Shown here: positions 45,161 through 54,016 of the stretch, piece after piece
Layout of the letters: each line of letters begins with the position of its first letter
How positions within the stretch are numbered: the stretch's first letter is position 1
Assembly: GCA_035548495.1 (NCBI GenBank)
Contig: DASZSV010000064.1
Location: forward strand, 1 to 64,000
From: CAILZL01 sp035548495
GTDB taxonomy: Bacteria; Pseudomonadota; Gammaproteobacteria; Steroidobacterales; Steroidobacteraceae
Reading direction: 5' to 3'
Length of the DNA stretch: 64,000 nucleotides
Position numbers and translations under genes: made by a program
The notes under the pieces: generated by a model
Databases searched by the model: none
Told to the model about the DNA's origin: nothing
Seen by the model: the letters and a program-made list of their open reading frames with translations, nothing else

Positions 45161-45681
45161 GTTATGATCCCCAAAAAATGCTCTTCGCGTGGAAGATATT
45201 TACATATAAAAATTTACTGCCACCGGTACTCGCCTCGGCCAAGTACGGGAATCGGGCTGCTGCCAGGCTGCCCGAACGCGGCTCATTGTCCGGCAACTTT
45301 TTGCGTGGCCTCGAACAATGTCGTAAGCGGGACAAATGTCACGGGAACTGGCTATTGATGTGTGCCAAGTGGAAGATTCAGAGGTGCATGAATACTGGTC
45401 TGCGCTGCACGACCGGATACTGGTAAAAAAGATATTTATCGTATTTATATTATTTTTAATATCGCCACTATTGAATTTGGAATCGCAGCAGGCAAGCGCT
45501 GACCAGCCGGAGTTTATTAAACCTCTCAAAATGCGGATCAAGTTCGATCAAAGCCCGGACTGGAGCTTGATACTCCGCAAGTCATCCTGTTCACTTCGGC
45601 GCTGAGCCATGTGCAGTTTCTTGATCACGTCACGTCAGCAAATGGCGCATGGGAACATGGCGCACTGATACGTTCGTGCTT
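45161..45681. promoter_or_regulatory. Upstream region of TonB receptor
   Basis: 520 bases separate the receptor start from the response regulator stop. It contains the shared promoter element C (listed separately). Beyond 45400 there is an AT-rich stretch (45420-45470) with no credible gene. An open frame with a signal-like segment (45336-45605, plus strand) was considered and rejected. Confidence 0.5.
45271..45331 (-). promoter_or_regulatory. Shared promoter element, copy C (upstream of TonB receptor)
   Basis: On the minus strand it reads CCCGCTTACGACATTGTTCG, then after about 17 bases TTGCCGGACAATGAG and GCGTTCGGG. This aligns with copies A and B with one-base spacing changes. Inverted half-sites are CATTGT (45315-45320 on minus) and ACAATG (45284-45289), 25 bases apart. 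It lies 110-170 bases upstream of the receptor start. Confidence 0.7.
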
Positions 45682-46476
45682 TTATAGAGACTGTCCAAGC
45701 CTTTTTTCCAGTAACGCGCGGAATCGTCTTGAAATGTGCAGATGTGTCCCGTCAATCAGGGTGACTTCGAACTCGCTGTGCGGAATTGATTCAAGCTCCT
45801 TAATCCGTTCTATATTCACGATCACCGATCGATGAATGCGTACAAAAAGCATTGGGTCCAGTCTTGTTGTCATTTCCCGCAATGAAGCACGGTAGAGAAA
45901 TTCTTTTCCCTTTACGTGCAAAGTAACATACACATCATTGGCCTCTATCCAGTCTATTTCATTCGCCATCAGAAATCGCGTGATGCCGCCTGACTTTACG
46001 ACCAAACGATCCCAGAGTGCCGCACCACGAGCCCGGCTGGACAATGCTGCTGTCACGTTGGGCCCTACCTTCGATATCTCCCTGTTACGCAATCGCTCCT
46101 TTGCACGTGTCATCGCCTGCAAAAAACGCGCGTCGCCAAATGGCTTGACGAGATAATCAGCAGCATCCGTTTCAAACGCGCGCACCGCGTAGGTATCGTA
46201 GCCCGTGACGAATACGATGTGAGGCATGGGCCTGTTCGCCAGGGCTTGTATCACGCCAAAACCATCAAGCTGCGGCATGCGAACATCCAGAAAAAGCAAA
46301 TCGGGCTGTTCTTCTTGAATTAAATCCACGGCAGTCATTCCATTGTCCGCCTCCAGGATTTCCGCCACCCACGGATCCTGACGCAGCAGTTGCGCAATTC
46401 TTTGTCGCGCAGGCGCCTCATCATCGACGACAAGAACGCGAACACGCATGGCGTCTGTCTCACTCACGGGATTCAT
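45682..46476 (-). CDS. LytTR-family response regulator
   Basis: 264 residues. The receiver domain has acidic patch VDDEAPAR near 17-20, phosphoacceptor Asp in LLFLDVRMPQLDG, Thr/Lys region FVTGYDTYAVRAFETDAADYLVKPF. The LytTR DNA-binding domain occupies about 155-262 (VKSGGITRFLMANEIDWIEANDVYVTLHVKGKEFLYRASLREM; FVRIHRSVIVNIERIKEL; ISRRFRALLEKRL). LytTR regulators bind direct repeats near promoters. The start overlaps the kinase stop as ATGA (GGAG upstream), so it is cotranslated with its kinase. Position between receptor and GH39 makes it the natural candidate to bind the shared promoter elements; this is inference. Confidence 0.92.
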   Translation of the reverse strand: MNPVSETDAMRVRVLVVDDEAPARQRIAQLLRQDPWVAEILEADNGMTAVDLIQEEQPDLLFLDVRMPQLDGFGVIQALANRPMPHIVFVTGYDTYAVRAFETDAADYLVKPFGDARFLQAMTRAKERLRNREISKVGPNVTAALSSRARGAALWDRLVVKSGGITRFLMANEIDWIEANDVYVTLHVKGKEFLYRASLREMTTRLDPMLFVRIHRSVIVNIERIKELESIPHSEFEVTLIDGTHLHISRRFRALLEKRLGQSL

Positions 46477-47660
46477 CCTGCTCCTCGATCCGGAATCAAG
46501 ACCTGCACCACTGTTCCTCCGTACCGGCGTGGACTGACAGTCAGCCGCACCTTTTCGTCATGATAAATCGCCGCAAGCCGCTCGCGCGTGATCGTCAGTC
46601 CCTGACCGCTGGTTGTTTCATGCAACGGCCAGTCGGGCGGCAGACCCGCGCCGTTGTCTGCGACCCTGATGCGTACATAGCCATCGATCCGTCTCGCCGA
46701 AATCGTGATGATTCCTTTTGACAAGGACGGTTCGAGTCCGTGACGCACAGCATTTTCCGCCAACGGTTGCAGGAGAAACGATGGCACCATCGCATATCTG
46801 GCGTTCTGCGCGATTTTAATTCTGACATTCAAACGTTCTCCAAAACGTACCTTCTGGATGGCGAGATAGTGATCCAGTACCGCCAACTCCTCCACCAGGG
46901 GTATGAGCTGTTTGTCCTTGTATTCGTGCGACAACCGTAAAAGGGTGCCAATGTTCTCGATTAACTGACGAGCACGACTCGGATTGGCGTCCACTTCTGA
47001 TGAAATGGCATTCAACGCGTTCGCCACAAAATGCGGTTCAAGCTGCATTCGCAAATTATGCAGATGTGCCTCAAGAAATCGCTTCTCCACTTGCAGTAAA
47101 CGTAATTGGCTCGTCTGGTATCTGCTGTAGTAGCGATAGGCAATGATTGCGCCAGAGACTGTAAAATAGGTAATCACCCCGCCCATAAAGTAATAATAGG
47201 TATTTCCTGGCAATCGAAACGGACTCCAGGTGATGTCCTGGAATGGATATTCAATGGCGGCCTCAAGCGCCACATGGATCGCAACAACCGGAACACTGAT
47301 CGCCAGGTGCGCGATGATGCGAAGCGGAAGCTGTCTGTCGGAAAAAGGCAAGCGACGATCGACAGCAAGTACGAACGGAACCAATAACGCCCATAACCAG
47401 ACATCAACCAGGTGCGTCGTGGCGCTGGCCCAATTGCCGGTGTGAAGAAAGTCCATCGTACCCAGAACAATTCCGAAGCAGGTTGCCCAGAACGCAACGA
47501 CCAGAATTTGCGACATTAAATGCGTGCCTTGCGGATACTCGCCAGGATCATTATTGAAATGACTGTCGCGCACCGCGGGCTTATGACTGGAGACCTTGAT
47601 ACCGGTAGCGCCTTTGTCCAAGTACGAGACAATCTCTTCGGCTGTCGAAATTTCTGGCAT
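46473..47660 (-). CDS. LytS/YehU-type sensor histidine kinase
   Basis: 395 residues. Several N-terminal membrane helices (residues about 50-170: ILVVAFWATCFGIVLGTM, WLWALLVPFVLAV, IIAHLAISVPVVAIHVAL, YYYFMGGVITYFTVSGAIIAYRY) have no recognisable extracellular sensor domain. The PF06580 dimerisation/phosphoacceptor part has the conserved His in LRMQLEPHFVANALNAISSE. The ATPase part has N-box ENAVRHG and G-box ADNGAGLPP, GQGLTITRERL. The N-terminal 45 residues are soluble. It precedes the LytTR regulator with ATGA coupling. The ligand is unknown. Confidence 0.9.
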   Translation of the reverse strand: MPEISTAEEIVSYLDKGATGIKVSSHKPAVRDSHFNNDPGEYPQGTHLMSQILVVAFWATCFGIVLGTMDFLHTGNWASATTHLVDVWLWALLVPFVLAVDRRLPFSDRQLPLRIIAHLAISVPVVAIHVALEAAIEYPFQDITWSPFRLPGNTYYYFMGGVITYFTVSGAIIAYRYYSRYQTSQLRLLQVEKRFLEAHLHNLRMQLEPHFVANALNAISSEVDANPSRARQLIENIGTLLRLSHEYKDKQLIPLVEELAVLDHYLAIQKVRFGERLNVRIKIAQNARYAMVPSFLLQPLAENAVRHGLEPSLSKGIITISARRIDGYVRIRVADNGAGLPPDWPLHETTSGQGLTITRERLAAIYHDEKVRLTVSPRRYGGTVVQVLIPDRGAG

Positions 47661-48178
47661 GTTTACTCAAGTCGTCAGGTGGACAATCAAATCCGGAAGG
47701 TCGATTGATCAAGGCGCCCGGTCTGTTTCATTTTCACGCAACATTTAATGTGCATGCAATAGGGCGAATCGGCAGTTTCGATAATGCGCTTCAATATGTC
47801 CGGACGTTAACAGAATTCAGCGCCATCTCCACCCCGCCCTTTGGCATCTGTTTCATTCAGAATTCCTCATGAACTCCATTCAGAAGCGCTTCGCCGCAAT
47901 ATTTCTACCGCTTGCAACATTGTTGAGAGTTGACACAGCTACTTGCTGGACAATGACCAGCGTTCAGGTCACCTGAAGGTGACTTGATGCCCGGTACTTC
48001 GCCGTGCGGACACCGGGCACCGAAAGTGTTTTTTGCGGCATGCAGTCATTGTGAAAACACCGGTGAACGCTGATTACAAAACAGCAGAATCACCATGAAG
48101 AAATGCAAGCTGGCGAGCAACTTTCACGCTATTTGATTTTTGCCATTCATTCAAGCGGCACAGGAGATACCCTGGTCA
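47661..48178. promoter_or_regulatory. Divergent promoter region between kinase and GH39 gene
   Basis: 500 bases, no gene. Roughly 47680-47968 is related to the region upstream of GH44 (28270-28565), with patches TCTGTTTCATTTTCAC and the 31-base core of element B. A small inverted repeat GTCACCT-GAAGGTGAC lies at 47968-47983. Confidence 0.6.
47897..47968 (+). promoter_or_regulatory. Shared promoter element, copy B (upstream of GH39)
   Basis: Identical to copy A for 31 bases (start CAATATTTCTACCGC, end CATTGTTGAG). After a 16-base variable gap it has TGCTGGACAATGAC, then GCGTTCAGG. Half-sites CATTGT (47918-47923) and ACAATG (47950-47955) are 26 bases apart. It lies about 210-280 bases upstream of the GH39 start. 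Confidence 0.75.
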
Positions 48179-49753
48179 ATGAAACATTTAAAGGCAGTGC
48201 TGGCTATCGCCAGCTTAACCACATCTGCATTGTTATCCTCCCTGGCTCTGGCCAGTAACTACAGGACAATAACCGCCGATATGAATGTGGCCGTTGGCCC
48301 GACGAGTACCACATGGCGGGATTGCGTTGGTGCCGGTCATGGCGGATTGTTACTGCGCAAGATCAACCAGGAACATCTCCAAGAAGTGCACGCCGATATC
48401 GGTTTCAAGTACATTCGATTTCATGGCATCTTTGCGGAGGACACTGATCCATATCGCGAAATCGATGGTCGCCCGTATTACAACTTTGACCGGGTCGACG
48501 AAATCTACAGAACGATTTTGAATATTGGCATGAAACCACTGGTTGAAATCGGTTTTATGCCCACTGATCTGGCCTCCGACACCCGCACCATCTTTTATTG
48601 GAAAGGTAATGGTTCACCTCCCAAAGACTGGAATAAGTGGTCCAACTTCATCACAGCATTTATCCAGAATCTGCAAGCGACGTTTGGCAATGCGGAAATA
48701 GAAAATTGGCGTTTTGAAATCTGGAATGAACCCAATCTCGATGGCTTCTGGACCAAGGGCGATCAGAAGAGTTATTTTCAACTGTATGACACCACAGTGA
48801 AAGCCATCAAGACAGTGAACCCGGCGCTTAAAGTTGGAGGACCATCCACAGCGGGTGCTGCGTGGGTACCCGAATTCCTTGCTCATGCACAGCGGAACAA
48901 TATTCCCGTCGATTTCGTCACCACACATACCTACGGCGTGAGCGGCGGATTCTTCGACGAAAATGGCGTGGGCGATAACAAGCTGGTGCCGGACCGCAAC
49001 GCAATCATCAATGATGTCGTCAAGGTGCGCAAACAAATCGACACTTCCGGCAAACCTGGTTTACCCCTGTACATGACGGAATGGAGTACCAGTTACAATC
49101 CGCGTGATCCCATTCACGATACTTATTTGAGCGCAGCATTCATTCTTAACAAACTCAAGGGCACTGAGAAAGATGCGCAATCCATGAGCTACTGGGTGTA
49201 TTCCGATCTGTTCGAGGAAGCGGGCCCTCCCCCTGCGTCTTTCCATGGCGGATTTGGTCTGATTAATCGTGAAGGTATCCGCAAGCCTGCATTCTTTGCC
49301 TACAAATATCTCAATCAACTGGGACCGCAGGAACTTCGCAATCGCGATCAGGAATCGTGGTTGACGCGCGATGGAGAAAACTTCGCAGGACTGATCTGGA
49401 ATTACACAATCCCGGACCAGAACGAAAGTAATCGTCCTTACTTCACCAAAATTCATCCGGCAACAAAGTTGCCGTCCGTTAGCTTGGCACTCTCATCACT
49501 CACCGCAGGCACTTATCGTCTGCGTGTTTTTCGCACCGGTTACGCAGCCAACGATCCCTATACAAAGTACATGGAATGGGGTCGTCCGGCCGATCTGACA
49601 CCGCAACAGATTGCCGCACTGCAGGAACTGACCAAGGACACTCCAGAGATCGACAAGAAGGTCAAGGTAAGTGCCAACGGCAAGCTGGGTTACCGCACTG
49701 ACATGCGTACCAATGACGTATTGTTGGTGAAATTGGACAAGATTGAACAGTAG
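48179..49753 (+). CDS. GH39-family glycosidase, probable beta-xylosidase, exported
   Basis: ATG at 48179 (AGGAG about 13 bases upstream) gives 524 residues. A signal peptide (LKAVLAIASLTTSALLSSLALA) is followed by the GH39 barrel: VGAGHGGLLLRKINQEHLQEV, GFKYIRFHGIFAEDT, MKPLVEIGFMPTDLAS. Acid/base Glu is in WRFEIWNEPNLDGFW; nucleophile Glu is in LYMTEWSTSYNPRD. A C-terminal beta domain completes it. GH39 members are mainly beta-xylosidases and some alpha-iduronidases; the bacterial form with this motif set favours xylosidase. It is co-regulated with GH44 and the receptor if the shared promoter element is functional. It ends 55 bases from the convergent glmS stop. Confidence 0.88.
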   Translation: MKHLKAVLAIASLTTSALLSSLALASNYRTITADMNVAVGPTSTTWRDCVGAGHGGLLLRKINQEHLQEVHADIGFKYIRFHGIFAEDTDPYREIDGRPYYNFDRVDEIYRTILNIGMKPLVEIGFMPTDLASDTRTIFYWKGNGSPPKDWNKWSNFITAFIQNLQATFGNAEIENWRFEIWNEPNLDGFWTKGDQKSYFQLYDTTVKAIKTVNPALKVGGPSTAGAAWVPEFLAHAQRNNIPVDFVTTHTYGVSGGFFDENGVGDNKLVPDRNAIINDVVKVRKQIDTSGKPGLPLYMTEWSTSYNPRDPIHDTYLSAAFILNKLKGTEKDAQSMSYWVYSDLFEEAGPPPASFHGGFGLINREGIRKPAFFAYKYLNQLGPQELRNRDQESWLTRDGENFAGLIWNYTIPDQNESNRPYFTKIHPATKLPSVSLALSSLTAGTYRLRVFRTGYAANDPYTKYMEWGRPADLTPQQIAALQELTKDTPEIDKKVKVSANGKLGYRTDMRTNDVLLVKLDKIEQ

Positions 49754-49808
49754 CAACTGACGATGTTCGTATAGTCAAGACAGGCGATTGTATGTGGCGT
49801 TAGTGGCG

Positions 49809-51644
49809 TCACTCCACCGTCACTGACTTGGCGAGATTGCGCGGCTGATCGACATCCGTACCTTTCAATATCGCGCAGTGATAGGCAAGCAGTTGCAGGG
49901 GAATGGTATACACAGCTGCCGCCTGAAAGTGACTGACATGCTTGGGCATGTGCAGCACCGTCACACCTTCGGATGATTCAATGTCTGCGTCGGGATCGGC
50001 AAACACATACAACTCACCGCCGCGTGCACGCACTTCCTGCATGTTGGATTTGAGTTTTTCCAGCAAATCATTATTGGGCGCAACGACAATCACCGGCATA
50101 TCGGCATCCACCAGCGCCAGCGGGCCATGTTTCAATTCGCCGGCAGGATAGGCTTCGGCATGAATGTAGGAAATTTCCTTCAGTTTAAGTGCGCCTTCCA
50201 TTGCGATGGGATGCATCTGGCCGCGACCGAGAAACAATGCGTGATGCTTGTCGGCAAAGCGTTTTGCCAGTTCGCTGATTTCTGCATCCAGGTGCAGGGT
50301 CTTTTCAATCAGCGAAGGAATTTCAATCAGGCGTTGCACAAGATTGCGTTCGCGATCGGCATCGGTGCCATGGGTTTTTGCCAGCGCCACCACCAGCAGG
50401 TTGAGTGCAGCCAGTTGTGTGGTGAATGCCTTGGTGGATGCCACACCGATTTCCGGACCGGCGCGTGTCAGCATCACCAGTTCGGATTCGCGTACCAATG
50501 AGCTTTCCGGAACATTGCAGATGGACAGTGTTGAAAGATAGTCAGACTGCTTGGCCATGCGCAATGCAGCCAGCGTGTCGGCGGTTTCACCGGATTGCGA
50601 GATGGTGACAAACAGCGTGTTTCTTGGAACCACCGGATTGCGATAACGATATTCGCTGGCGATTTCTACCCAGCATGGAAGCCGCGCAATCTGCTCGATG
50701 TAGTACTTTGCCGCCACACCTGCGTGATAACTTGTTCCGCAGGCCACAATTTGTACTGCTTCAGTACGACGAAATACTTCGATTGCCGTGGGACCAAAGG
50801 CGGCTTCCAGCAATTTTCCGCCTGCCACACGTTCTTCCAGTGTTTGTGCAATGGCTCGTGGTTGTTCATAAATCTCCTTCAGCATGTAATGGGCATACTC
50901 ACCCTTTTCTGCGGCATCGGCCGACAACGCGCTTTCACGAACAGTACGTTGCACAATCTGGCCCTCGCGGTTCATGATGCGCAATGACTGGCGCTTCACT
51001 TCGGCGACATCACCTTCCTCAAGAAAGACGAAGCTGCGCGTTACCGGCAATAACGCTGAGACATCAGAGGCGACGAAATGTTCATCCTTGCCCACACCAA
51101 CAACAACCGGGCATCCTTCACGCGCAAGAACAATGAGATCGGGATTGTCCTGCGACAGCACGGCCAGCGCATAAGCACCTTCGAGTTCTGCAACAGTGGC
51201 ACGCACCGCCTTGAACAAATCGCCGTATTTCTGATGGTGATAATGAATGAGATGTGCAATCACTTCGGTATCGGTTTCCGACGTGAATTCATAACCACGC
51301 TTGACCAGTTGATCGCGCAGGTCATCGTGATTCTCGATGATGCCGTTGTGAACAATGGCAATCCCATCCCTGGAAATATGCGGATGGGCGTTGCGTTCCG
51401 ATGGCACACCATGTGTTGCCCAACGGGTGTGGGCAATGCCCAGCGTGCCCTGTGCGGGTGAATCATCCAGCGCGTCCTGCAGCATCTTGACCTTGCCGAC
51501 GGTGCGCACGCGTTGCAGATGATGTTGATCGTTCACCACCGCGAGACCGGCGGAGTCATAGCCGCGATATTCAAGACGGCGCAATCCCTCGATCAGGATT
51601 GGTACAACGTTGCGATTGCCAATTGCGCCCACAATTCCACACAT
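49809..51644 (-). CDS. glmS: Glutamine-fructose-6-phosphate aminotransferase
   Basis: 611 residues, matching the usual length. The N-terminal nucleophile is Cys2 (MCGIVGAIGNRNVV) of the class II glutaminase domain, with conserved GYDSAG, HTRWATHG and HNGIIENHDDLR. Two SIS domains follow (VACGTSYHAGVAAKYYIEQ; TISQSGETADTLAALRMAK; TRAGPEIGVASTKAFTTQLAAL). It ends RNLAKSVTVE, the usual family ending. It makes glucosamine-6-phosphate for peptidoglycan and LPS. It lies downstream of glmU on the same strand, so the two steps of UDP-GlcNAc synthesis sit together. A 300-base gap separates them. Confidence 0.97.
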   Translation of the reverse strand: MCGIVGAIGNRNVVPILIEGLRRLEYRGYDSAGLAVVNDQHHLQRVRTVGKVKMLQDALDDSPAQGTLGIAHTRWATHGVPSERNAHPHISRDGIAIVHNGIIENHDDLRDQLVKRGYEFTSETDTEVIAHLIHYHHQKYGDLFKAVRATVAELEGAYALAVLSQDNPDLIVLAREGCPVVVGVGKDEHFVASDVSALLPVTRSFVFLEEGDVAEVKRQSLRIMNREGQIVQRTVRESALSADAAEKGEYAHYMLKEIYEQPRAIAQTLEERVAGGKLLEAAFGPTAIEVFRRTEAVQIVACGTSYHAGVAAKYYIEQIARLPCWVEIASEYRYRNPVVPRNTLFVTISQSGETADTLAALRMAKQSDYLSTLSICNVPESSLVRESELVMLTRAGPEIGVASTKAFTTQLAALNLLVVALAKTHGTDADRERNLVQRLIEIPSLIEKTLHLDAEISELAKRFADKHHALFLGRGQMHPIAMEGALKLKEISYIHAEAYPAGELKHGPLALVDADMPVIVVAPNNDLLEKLKSNMQEVRARGGELYVFADPDADIESSEGVTVLHMPKHVSHFQAAAVYTIPLQLLAYHCAILKGTDVDQPRNLAKSVTVE

Positions 51645-51942
51645 GATTCGGCCTCTTGATTCGATCTCAGCGTGTGCTGAGCGGCGAATTGTAGCGCAGC
51701 TTTATCATGTAAAAATGACTTAAAAAAGCGGCCGAAACCACAGTATTGCGGCGCGATACCCATGACAGCGCAAGGTCGTGGCAATTCGTCCCAAAGCGGG
51801 GCAGTGATTCGATGATGCCGCGCATCACCTTGTCGCGAGCAAACAGGCAATGCGGGCTTCTGGCGGGGTTGAGATTTTCACTACCGGTCAGAATGACGTT
51901 GTAGCAACACTCAACTCTGGTGTTGACTTAGTTGTATTGAGA

Positions 51943-53304
51943 CTACTTCTTTTTTTCCGGCCGCTTCCAGCCATCCAGTGTCACTTGCTTTGCGCGTGCC
52001 AATGTCAACTTGCCGGCAGGCGCATCCTTGGTGATAGTCGAACCTGCACCAGTGTTCGCGCCAGCACCAATGGTCACTGGCGCAATCAGCATGGAACCGG
52101 AACCGACAAAGGCGTTGTCTTCAATGGTGGTGCGCCACTTGTTGACGCCGTCATAGTTCACCGTCACGGTGACTGCGCCGAGATTGCAATCCTTGCCCAC
52201 ATCCGCATCACCGACATAGGTAAGATGATTGGCCTTGCTGCGCGAGCCAATGTTGGCCTTTTTGATTTCAACAAAATTGCCGATGTGTACCTGATCAGCC
52301 AGCACGGCATCGGGCCGCAAGCGTGCATAAGGACCGATGATGCAATCCGGGCCAACGGTCGCACCGTCGGTAACACAATTGGCGTGCACTTCAGTGCCGG
52401 CGCCAATGCGTGTGTCCTTGATGAAGCAGTTGGGCCCAATGCGCACATTGTCTTCAAGATGCACATTGCCTACGAAGACCACATTGACATCAATGAATAC
52501 ATCCTTGCCTGCCGTCACACTGCCGCGAATATCGACTCGCGCGGGATCGGCAAGTGTCGCGCCCTGCAACATCAGGGCCGTAGCACGTTGACGCCGCAAG
52601 TGAGCTTCGACTTCCGCCAGTTGCACTTTGTCGTTCACGCCCAGTACTTCCGCTTCAGTTGGCGCCAGCACGCCATTGATCTTCACACCATCGCGCACTG
52701 CCATGGAGATAACATCGGTCAGGTAGTATTCGCCCTGTGCATTGTTGTTCTTCAGTTGCGATAGCCATTGCTTGAGTTGTCTGGCATTCGCAACGAGCAC
52801 GCCCGTATTGCATTCATCCACCAGACGTTCTTTGGTGTTCGCATCCTTGTGTTCAACAATGCGCACCACCTGACCTGCATTGTTGCGAATCACACGGCCG
52901 TAACCGGTGGGATCGTTCAAGCGTACGCTGAGCAATGCAAGTGCATTGCTGGAGGCATCAAGCAATGCCAGCAATGTCGGCGCGTGAATCAATGGCACAT
53001 CGCCGAACAGCACCAGCACTGCATGATCATCGGGAATGTTTGGCATGGCTTGCGCCAGCGCATGCCCGGTACCAAGCTGTTCCGTCTGCAATGCCCATTG
53101 CAAATCGTCGCTGGCAAACGCGGCTTTGACCTGATCACCACCATGACCGTACACCACATGAATGGCATCGGGCTTGAGCAGTCGTGCAGTATTGATGACA
53201 TGACGCAACAACGGTTCGCCTGCAAGCGGCTGCAATACCTTGGGCAACAGGGATTGCATGCGCTTGCCCTGCCCTGCTGCAAGAATGACGATGGATAGGG
53301 ACAT
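51943..53304 (-). CDS. glmU: Bifunctional UDP-N-acetylglucosamine pyrophosphorylase / glucosamine-1-phosphate acetyltransferase
   Basis: 453 residues, the usual length. The N-terminal pyrophosphorylase is marked by VILAAGQGKRMQSLLPKVLQPLAG, LFGDVPLI and AVRDGVKINGVLAP. The C-terminal left-handed beta-helix acetyltransferase shows hexapeptide repeats from GATLADPARVDIRG to ITKDAPAGKLTLARAKQ, with the conserved K-R-P tail GWKRPE. It produces UDP-GlcNAc from glucosamine-1-phosphate. It is separated from atpC by about 260 bases that include a terminator, so it is likely transcribed independently. Confidence 0.97.
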   Translation of the reverse strand: MSLSIVILAAGQGKRMQSLLPKVLQPLAGEPLLRHVINTARLLKPDAIHVVYGHGGDQVKAAFASDDLQWALQTEQLGTGHALAQAMPNIPDDHAVLVLFGDVPLIHAPTLLALLDASSNALALLSVRLNDPTGYGRVIRNNAGQVVRIVEHKDANTKERLVDECNTGVLVANARQLKQWLSQLKNNNAQGEYYLTDVISMAVRDGVKINGVLAPTEAEVLGVNDKVQLAEVEAHLRRQRATALMLQGATLADPARVDIRGSVTAGKDVFIDVNVVFVGNVHLEDNVRIGPNCFIKDTRIGAGTEVHANCVTDGATVGPDCIIGPYARLRPDAVLADQVHIGNFVEIKKANIGSRSKANHLTYVGDADVGKDCNLGAVTVTVNYDGVNKWRTTIEDNAFVGSGSMLIAPVTIGAGANTGAGSTITKDAPAGKLTLARAKQVTLDGWKRPEKKK

Positions 53305-53350
53305 ACTTATCGCCTGAGTCTACAAAGATTTAAACTTAGTACCACAATGT

Positions 53351-53370
53351 CATCCCCGTGAAAACGGGAA
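53351..53370. repeat. REP-like palindrome (ATCCCCGTGAAAACGGGAA)
   Basis: A CCCGT-gaaa-ACGGG inverted repeat related to the other REP-like copies but with CCCG arms of different sequence. It is in the glmU-atpC gap. Confidence 0.45.
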
Positions 53371-53412
53371 TTTAGTTTGAAAATTATCTTGCTGGCCCGT
53401 TTTATCAATTAA

Positions 53413-53432
53413 GTCGCCTTCGCGGGCATGAC
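53413..53432. repeat. REP-like repeat in glmU-atpC gap
   Basis: GTCGCCTTCGCGGGCATGAC shares the CGCCTTCGCGGGCAT arm with the copies at 9211 and 15049. It is a second REP-like unit within 50 bases of the previous one. Confidence 0.45.
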
Positions 53433-53481
53433 TATCTGCAAATATTTGCGTAAGCAGATTTGCCAGCAATTTTCACGTGCC

Positions 53482-53512
53482 AAAAACAAAGGCAGGTTAT
53501 TTACCTGCCTTG
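53482..53512 (-). terminator. Rho-independent terminator of the atp operon
   Basis: Minus-strand AAGGCAGGT-aaata-ACCTGCCTT is a 9-bp perfect stem followed by TGTTTTTGG. It lies 50-80 bases after the atpC stop. Confidence 0.85.
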
Positions 53513-53562
53513 CATTGAATCATCAAGCCGTGCGTCGAAGATAGCCCGATCTACACCAAATA

Positions 53563-53982
53563 CTACTGCTTCAACTTGCGCAGGCGCTCGATGGCTTTCA
53601 ACTGTGCAACAGCACGCGCCAGTTCGGCCTGCGCTTCGGCCACTTCCATCCTGCCGGTGCGATCCGCCAGTGCTTCTTCAGCACGCTGTTTCGCTTGCAA
53701 TGCAGCGGCTTCATCCAGATCTTTGGCACGAATGGCAGTGTCAGCCAGTATCGTAACAACATGAGGCTGTACTTCCAGCGCGCCACCGGAGACATATACA
53801 TGCTGTTCTTCGCCCGACGGCAATTGCACACGTACTTCGCCGGGCTTCAGCGAAGTAATCAGCGGCGCATGACGTGGTGCAATGCCCAGCTCACCCATGA
53901 TGGCCGGGGCAAACACCATCGCTGCATCACCGGTGAAAATTTCACCTTCGGCGCTGACGATATCAACATGAATGGTTGGCAT
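53563..53982 (-). CDS. atpC: ATP synthase F1 epsilon subunit
   Basis: 139 residues. The N-terminal beta-sandwich (TIHVDIVSAEGEIFTGDAAMVFAPAIMGELGIAPRHAPLITSLKPGEVRV) and the C-terminal helical hairpin (AAALQAKQRAEEALADRT, AQAELARAVAQLKAIERLRKLKQ) are both present. The central-stalk subunit couples rotation and inhibits ATPase activity. It is the last gene of the atp operon, 34 bases after atpD. Confidence 0.95.
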   Translation of the reverse strand: MPTIHVDIVSAEGEIFTGDAAMVFAPAIMGELGIAPRHAPLITSLKPGEVRVQLPSGEEQHVYVSGGALEVQPHVVTILADTAIRAKDLDEAAALQAKQRAEEALADRTGRMEVAEAQAELARAVAQLKAIERLRKLKQ

Positions 53983-54016
53983 GTTCTACTTCAACTCGAT
54001 TCGCTATGGTTGAGCC

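Noticed and set aside
45336..45605. Plus-strand frame with a signal-peptide-like segment (KKIFIVFILFLISPLLN) upstream of the response regulator tail
   Set aside because: No proper start codon or ribosome-binding site precedes the hydrophobic part, the region is AT-rich, the C-terminal part is not protein-like, and the frame runs across promoter element C's neighbourhood.
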